A stretch of DNA of 9,855 bases from CAYQPF01 sp964419225. Lineage in GTDB: Bacteria > Cloacimonadota > Cloacimonadia > Cloacimonadales > CAYQPF01. The stretch is taken from the NCBI GenBank assembly GCA_964419225.1, contig CAYQPF010000173.1, positions 1-9,855 of the forward strand. The letters run 5' to 3'. A program made the position numbers and the translations under genes. This document shows positions 7,121 through 9,855 of the stretch, piece after piece; within the stretch, counting starts at the first letter, position 1; each line of letters opens with the position of its first letter. The notes under the pieces are model-generated. The model saw only the letters and a list, made by a program, of their open reading frames with translations. It ran no database searches and was not told the DNA's origin.

Positions 7121-7145
7121 ATGGACTGTATGGACTATAGGGACA
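7102..7145. repeat. Tandem repeat, 18-nt unit made of 9-nt subunits
   Basis: Two perfect 18-nt copies (7102-7119 and 7120-7137) each contain two tggact cores. The core therefore recurs every 9 nt, at 7104, 7113, 7122 and 7131. A decayed further unit (gggaca) lies at 7140-7145. It resembles short-period repeats common in the spacers of environmental FCB genomes. Confidence 0.85.
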
Positions 7146-7175
7146 ATAAGTTGCAAGAGTTAATGTAAACCTAGG

Positions 7176-7217
7176 ACAACCCATCCCCGTCCCTTCCCTT
7201 TTATTAAGGGAAGGGGG
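7176..7217. repeat. Palindromic (REP-like) element, copy 1 (diverged)
   Basis: A lead-in starting acaacccatcccc is followed by a perfect 10-bp stem, cccttccctt (7191-7200) and aagggaaggg (7206-7215), with the loop ttatt. The lead-in and stem resemble the two closer copies at 7297 and 8904. A G-rich run follows it. Confidence 0.75.
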
Positions 7218-7227
7218 GGTATCAGGT

Positions 7228-7244
7228 GGCAGTCGGCAGTGGGA
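7228..7244. repeat. GGCAGT-type dispersed repeat, copy 1
   Basis: The sequence ggcagtcggcagtggga contains the ggcagt core twice. A longer related stretch lies at 7359-7392. In both places the repeat follows a palindromic element by 10-25 bases, so the two appear to travel as one compound unit. Confidence 0.6.
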
Positions 7245-7257
7245 GAGAGAAGTCTAT

Positions 7258-7281
7258 AGTCATGAGTCTTGAGTCATGAGT
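7258..7281. repeat. agtcatgagt direct repeats, copy 1
   Basis: The 10-mer agtcatgagt occurs twice with a short spacer containing a third partial unit. The same arrangement recurs at 8531-8560 downstream of the dehydrogenase gene. It is a low-complexity dispersed repeat of unknown role. Confidence 0.6.
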
Positions 7282-7296
7282 GAAGTCAGGAAAAAT

Positions 7297-7345
7297 GAAC
7301 AACTCATCCTCTGATCCTTCCCTTGCAAAGGGAAGGACGCACTGA
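7297..7345. repeat. Palindromic (REP-like) element, copy 2
   Basis: The first 28 bases (7297-7324) are identical to 8904-8931. The palindrome has a 10-bp stem, tccttccctt (7315-7324) and aagggaagga (7328-7337), with the loop gca. The downstream arm ggacgcactga matches ggacgtgctga of the other copy with two changes. Confidence 0.85.
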
Positions 7346-7358
7346 CAAGAGAAAAGTT

Positions 7359-7392
7359 GGCAGTCGTCAGGCGGCAGGCGTCAGTGGGAAAG
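7359..7392. repeat. GGCAGT-type dispersed repeat, copy 2
   Basis: Several cagtc, ggcag and gtcag units are strung together and end in cagtggga, as in the copy at 7228-7244. It follows palindromic copy 2. The 100 bases after it contain two small hairpins (7414-7428 and 7440-7454) and no gene. Confidence 0.55.
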
Positions 7393-7497
7393 AATAGATA
7401 ATGAGAATTTGATGAGCCTGCCAGGCTCTTTTATATAATGACGCAAGCTGCGTCGTCTCCCAGGGGATGTTTGTGATAAAATATCAGTGACCAAAGT

Positions 7498-7568
7498 AAA
7501 CACTTTTACAAAACAAACAGGCTGAACCTTTGTAGTAACAAAACTGAATAAGTTCAGCTAAAGTGTTT
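7498..7568. repeat. Nested inverted repeat upstream of the dehydrogenase gene
   Basis: The outer arms aaacacttt (7498-7506) and aaagtgttt (7560-7568) are exact complements over 9 bp. The inner arms gctgaac (7521-7527) and gttcagc (7552-7558) are exact over 7 bp. As RNA this could fold into a two-stem leader or small RNA about 70 nt long, ending about 80 nt before the dehydrogenase start. A TTGACA hexamer lies just downstream at 7582-7587 without a clear -10 partner. Confidence 0.45.
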
Positions 7569-7635
7569 GATTATTTATTATTTGACATAGAATCAGGCAG
7601 AATTAATCCTCAATTCAAATTAAAATTAAATATTT

Positions 7636-7640
7636 GGAGG
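7636..7640 (+). promoter_or_regulatory. Ribosome binding site deciding the dehydrogenase start
   Basis: The ggagg lies five bases before the ATG at 7646. A longer reading frame from an upstream TTG at 7634 would begin inside this site, so the ATG is the real start. Confidence 0.85.
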
Positions 7641-7645
7641 TTCAT

Positions 7646-8416
7646 ATGAGTCATAAACCAACATATCCTAGGATAGCGATTGTCACGGGTGCTACATCCG
7701 GGATTGGGGAAGCAACAGTCCGCAAGCTGATTTCTTCAGGATTTGGTGTTGTGGGTAATGGCCGCAAGGCTGAAAAGCTGGTAGCAATGGAAAAAGAGTT
7801 GGGTCATGCTTTTTTTGGTGTTGCAGGGGATGCCACAGATGTCCAATTGCATGAAGTGTTATTTGAAAGTGCGATCAGGCATTTTGGCCAGTCGGCAAGC
7901 CTGATAGTCTGCAATGCAGGCAGGGGATTAGGTGGAGCTGTGACCAATGCAGATTTGACTCAGCTGGATGAGGTTATTAAAATCAATCTGACCGGAACCT
8001 TGAATCTTATGCAGAGAGCTGCTCAAAATCTCATTGCCGGACTGGAAAAGCGTCCTTTCCCGGAATATGCTGCAGATATCGTGATCATTGGTTCTATCGT
8101 AGGTAGAAATGTTTCTCCCTTCAGTGCCGTATATGGAGCTACAAAATTTGCTATTCATTCTCTGGCAGAAGGTCTCAGAAGAGAATTATGTGGTAAAGGG
8201 ATAAGAGTTACATTGGTAGAACCTGGTTTTGTTCTTAGTGGTTTTCAGGATGTTGCCGGATACAGTACAGAAATGGTGAACGGAGTAAAAGATAAATTCG
8301 GTCCATTGCTTGCTGGGGATGATATTGCCAGAGCGATAGATTTTATTGTTGGACAACCTGCACATGTGCATATGAATGATATCGTTGTGAGACCGACGAG
8401 ACAGGATTATCCTTAA
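7646..8416 (+). CDS. Short-chain dehydrogenase/reductase (SDR), classical type
   Basis: This 256-aa cytoplasmic protein has the usual length and all landmarks of a classical SDR, an NAD(P)-dependent oxidoreductase with a Rossmann fold. The cofactor loop TGATSGIG is at 14-21 and NAG is at 90-92. The catalytic tetrad is Asn114, Ser150, Tyr163 and Lys167 (YGATK). An Arg-containing GNGRKAEKL after the second strand favours NADP(H), which is an inference. The C-terminal DIVVRPTRQDYP is like that of YdfG-type SDRs that act on 3-hydroxy acids such as serine or on small aldehydes. The substrate cannot be fixed from sequence alone. The gene stands alone between two repeat-filled spacers, with about 700 nt free of confident genes upstream. 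No obvious terminator follows. The ATG at 7646 is chosen from its ribosome site. Confidence 0.93.
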   Translation: MSHKPTYPRIAIVTGATSGIGEATVRKLISSGFGVVGNGRKAEKLVAMEKELGHAFFGVAGDATDVQLHEVLFESAIRHFGQSASLIVCNAGRGLGGAVTNADLTQLDEVIKINLTGTLNLMQRAAQNLIAGLEKRPFPEYAADIVIIGSIVGRNVSPFSAVYGATKFAIHSLAEGLRRELCGKGIRVTLVEPGFVLSGFQDVAGYSTEMVNGVKDKFGPLLAGDDIARAIDFIVGQPAHVHMNDIVVRPTRQDYP

Positions 8417-8426
8417 GAAAAATTGA

Positions 8427-8454
8427 GAGTTGATAGTTGAGAGTTGAAAGTTGG
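8427..8454. repeat. 14-nt tandem repeat
   Basis: Two 14-nt units, gagttgatagttga and gagttgaaagttgg, lie head to tail and match at 12 of 14 positions. They start 10 bases after the dehydrogenase stop. Confidence 0.65.
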
Positions 8455-8494
8455 GGGAAAGGGAATGGTTAACATTTAAATCCTTCTGAATCAC

Positions 8495-8528
8495 GGATGA
8501 CGTGGATTAAAGGATGACACGGATTGGA
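8495..8528. repeat. 17-nt tandem repeat
   Basis: Two units, ggatgacgtggattaaa and ggatgacacggattgga, match at 13 of 17 positions. This is another short-period family, different in sequence from its neighbours. Confidence 0.6.
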
Positions 8529-8530
8529 TT

Positions 8531-8560
8531 AGTCATGAGTCCTCAGTCATGAGTCGTGAG
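8531..8560. repeat. agtcatgagt direct repeats, copy 2
   Basis: There are two exact agtcatgagt 10-mers and a third partial unit, the same layout as 7258-7281. Confidence 0.6.
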
Positions 8561-8600
8561 TATGGGATTTAAGAATTGGGGGAAAGTGACACATTTCAAG

Positions 8601-8794
8601 AGAGTTAACCACTAATGAACACAAATAAGCACGAATTTGATAAGTGATGAAGAAGGGAAATTCAAAATGAATTACTTCAAATATTTATGTTGTAAGATAT
8701 CTTCAGGGTTTTAAAAGAGTATTTCTCTATTCTAACTTACATATTTTCTTATTCTCCTATTCGTGGTTATTGGTGTTCATTCGTGGTAAACTCC
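8601..8794. mobile_element. MITE-like element with 36-bp imperfect terminal inverted repeats
   Basis: The left end (8601-8636) and the reverse complement of the right end (8759-8794) match at 31 of 36 positions. Each end is built of units starting CAC every 10 nt. The 122-nt interior is AT-rich and encodes nothing beyond a 15-codon frame. No transposase is present and no clear target duplication can be named. It may be a non-autonomous element or two oppositely oriented copies of a dispersed repeat. A further copy of the left-end sequence lies at 8826-8847. Confidence 0.55.
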
Positions 8795-8825
8795 AAAAAA
8801 GGGATGAATCAGTGATTTTTTAATC

Positions 8826-8847
8826 ATGAACACAAATAAGCACGAAT
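8826..8847. repeat. Additional copy of the CAC-type repeat arm
   Basis: Its 22 bases are identical to 8615-8636 inside the left arm of the MITE-like element and are in the same orientation. This suggests the arm is itself a dispersed unit. Confidence 0.8.
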
Positions 8848-8903
8848 GGGAAGAAGAATTTCAGGAGAGGATTGAGGATGTTGGGTTGAGGAAAGAGTAG
8901 AGA

Positions 8904-8951
8904 GAACAACTCATCCTCTGATCCTTCCCTTCGAAGGGAAGGACGTGCTGA
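8904..8951. repeat. Palindromic (REP-like) element, copy 3
   Basis: It contains a perfect 22-bp palindrome at 8922-8943 centred on ttcgaa. The 28 bases from 8904 are identical to copy 2 at 7297. It lies just downstream of the minus-strand hypothetical gene and could help mRNA ends resist decay, as REP elements do elsewhere. Confidence 0.85.
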
Positions 8952-8973
8952 ATCATAAGCTTTTCCGAATTTA

Positions 8974-8992
8974 GGGCACAACTACTGTGCCC
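8974..8992. repeat. Hairpin across the stop codon of the minus-strand hypothetical gene
   Basis: The arms gggcaca (8974-8980) and tgtgccc (8986-8992) are exact complements with the loop actac. The TAG stop lies in the loop region. There is no T run on either side, so it does not look like an intrinsic terminator. Confidence 0.6.
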
Positions 8993-9617
8993 CGGCAGTC
9001 CGGCCAAGACAGGACTCTTCAACAGAATTCTCAAGTAAAAGTCTCTTTAATCGCCTTTTTCCCTCATTAAGAATTAGTAATTGAGACCCCTTAGTAGAGT
9101 CATTTATCCACCGAAGAGACACAGATTTACGCAGATTAGGAGAAAAAGAATCTATATTAAAGCTATATTGAGTTTTAAAAAAATCAAATAAAGGTATTTG
9201 GAATAGATTGATCATTTTTTCTTCATCCTGTTCATCCTGTGTATCCCTGTTGAATACTCCGAAAAGGGTTTCTTGCCATGTCAACTTTGCCAGATCTATA
9301 TCCGGATGCTGCTTTCTAAACTCAAACATTAGCTTAGTGAAGCAGGCGTAACCATTCAGAGGGCTTTTACCAAATCTGTATTGCATGTTATACTGTTCTG
9401 CATAAAGAGCAAATTGCTCTTTGAATTCAGGAGATGCAGATTTCCAGATTGTAGAAAGCAGCTTAAAGATACTGCCCATGAGAGTATTGTGTTCTGTCTT
9501 AGGCGGGATGAAGTATTTCCTGGCATAGTACAAACCCGGATTTTTGAAGTAAAGAAGAGTCAATCCTTCTGATTTCAAGGAGACTCTTTTCGCTCCTGCT
9601 GCAAAAAATACCTGCAT
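8982..9617 (-). CDS. Hypothetical protein, second half partly repeat-derived
   Basis: I do not recognise a characterised family for this 211-aa soluble protein. From memory, the N-terminal pattern (RVSLKSEGLTLLYFKNPGLYYARKY, here split as residues 11-20 and 21-35) recalls a family of hypothetical proteins in Cloacimonadota. I cannot confirm this. Residues 1-122 look like ordinary protein, with aromatic, helical stretches (51-100). Residues 124-134 (RDTQDEQDEEK) are encoded by a 9-nt-period repeat at 9222-9250. Residues near 160-173 come from a repeat also found in the upstream spacer. The last residues lie in a hairpin over the stop. The gene may therefore be extended or partly decayed, although the frame is open throughout. 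The start is set by aggagg on the minus strand (9627-9622), four bases before ATG. It stands alone with no operon partner in view. Confidence 0.7.
   Translation of the reverse strand: MQVFFAAGAKRVSLKSEGLTLLYFKNPGLYYARKYFIPPKTEHNTLMGSIFKLLSTIWKSASPEFKEQFALYAEQYNMQYRFGKSPLNGYACFTKLMFEFRKQHPDIDLAKLTWQETLFGVFNRDTQDEQDEEKMINLFQIPLFDFFKTQYSFNIDSFSPNLRKSVSLRWINDSTKGSQLLILNEGKRRLKRLLLENSVEESCLGRTAGAQ
9119..9138. repeat. ACACAGATT-type dispersed repeat inside the hypothetical gene
   Basis: The 20 bases acacagatttacgcagatta match the spacer repeat at 9655-9673 apart from one extra t and one base change. The repeat is therefore present both inside and outside this reading frame. Confidence 0.75.
9222..9250. 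repeat. ttcatcctg repeat, 9-nt period, inside the hypothetical gene
   Basis: Two exact ttcatcctg units (9222-9230, 9231-9239) are followed by a decayed third (tgtatccctg). On the coding strand they give the repeated Gln-Asp-Glu of residues 127-132. Confidence 0.75.
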
Positions 9618-9654
9618 GGTTCCTCCTCAGGTGGCATTAAATACGCTTAATAGA

Positions 9655-9693
9655 ACACAGATTACGCAGATCAAACAGATTAACACTGATCGA
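9655..9693. repeat. CAGATTACG-type repeat, 9-nt period
   Basis: Units cagattacg, cagatcaaa, cagattaac and actgatcga follow one another every 9 nt from 9658. This lies in the 5' spacer of the hypothetical gene. The rest of 9694-9855 holds only the 7-nt repeat below and an AT-rich tract (tatatata near 9800). I see no gene there. Confidence 0.65.
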
Positions 9694-9763
9694 GAATCGT
9701 TCAGTGTCATGGATAGTGATTTCTTATGGTCTCCAATCCTTAATCCTACCGCTCTCTCACTCA

Positions 9764-9784
9764 ATTCATAATTCATCATTCAAA
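9764..9784. repeat. 7-nt tandem repeat
   Basis: Three units (attcata, attcatc, attcaaa) lie head to tail. This is another short-period family in the terminal spacer, with no visible function. Confidence 0.5.
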
Positions 9785-9855
9785 AATAAATACCCCCCTA
9801 TATATAGATAAGCCGACAAAAATGAGTTTTAATGTCACTGGAGCGAAAATAAATT

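Noticed and set aside
7100..7400. CRISPR array
   Set aside because: Repeats are short, contiguous or irregular, with no uniform spacers and no cas genes.
7414..7454. Two small hairpins (gagcct/aggctc followed by tttt, and gacgca/tgcgtc) as an intrinsic terminator
   Set aside because: No gene lies upstream on the plus strand to be terminated and the stems are only 6 bp. More likely part of the repeat field.
7582..7610. TTGACA as the -35 box of a dehydrogenase promoter
   Set aside because: At 16-18 nt spacing the candidate -10 sequences match TATAAT poorly, so a promoter call is not supported.
7634..7645. Longer dehydrogenase start at TTG
   Set aside because: It would overlap its own Shine-Dalgarno. 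The ATG at 7646 has ideal spacing and SDRs begin close to the cofactor motif.
7928..8494. Minus-strand frames over and beyond the dehydrogenase gene
   Set aside because: They are antisense to SDR active-site codons, and the second one runs into tandem repeats.
8667..8714. 15-codon frame inside the MITE-like element
   Set aside because: Too short, with only a weak ribosome site, and located within a repeat-flanked AT-rich interior.
9381..9572. Plus-strand frame opposite the hypothetical gene
   Set aside because: Antisense to the better-supported half of the minus-strand gene, with no ribosome site.

Overview
The window looks like a chromosomal segment of an AT-rich, Gram-negative-type bacterium, probably of the FCB side of the tree. 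Cloacimonadota is my best guess. Three things point there: genes with strong Shine-Dalgarno sites, Sec signals ending in a Ser/Gly-Gln cleavage site (LWS-Q, LFG-Q), and intergenic DNA packed with short-period dispersed repeats. This placement is an inference from pattern recognition, not from a search. No tRNA, rRNA, CRISPR array or transposase gene is visible.

Positions 1-5151 hold a tightly packed plus-strand signalling operon. It encodes a two-domain FIST sensor protein, a soluble PAS hybrid histidine kinase with a receiver and a degenerate HPt-like tail, a receiver-first histidine kinase (REC-HisKA-HATPase), and a secreted family-3 solute-binding protein. Gaps are 1, 5 and 24 nt. A FIST gene directly in front of a hybrid kinase matches the known NosP/NahK-type layout. 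A plausible flow is ligand-bound FIST to hybrid kinase to receiver-kinase. No DNA-binding or cyclic-di-GMP output domain is encoded here, and neither kinase has a membrane segment that could hear the periplasmic protein. The next gene (5257-5820) encodes a secreted or membrane protein with an internal duplication.

On the minus strand, 5868-6932 encodes a radical SAM enzyme with a short SPASM-like C-terminal cluster region. It is preceded by an operator-like 22-bp dyad and a larger nested inverted repeat. Positions 6955-7645 are mostly repeats, with one possible 27-codon ORF. Then comes a complete short-chain dehydrogenase/reductase gene (7646-8416).

Positions 8417-8981 are again repeat-rich and contain a MITE-like element with 36-bp imperfect inverted ends. 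The last gene (8982-9617, minus) is an unrecognised hypothetical whose second half appears to be built partly from the same repeat families that fill the spacers. The remaining 238 nt hold more repeats and no gene that I can support.
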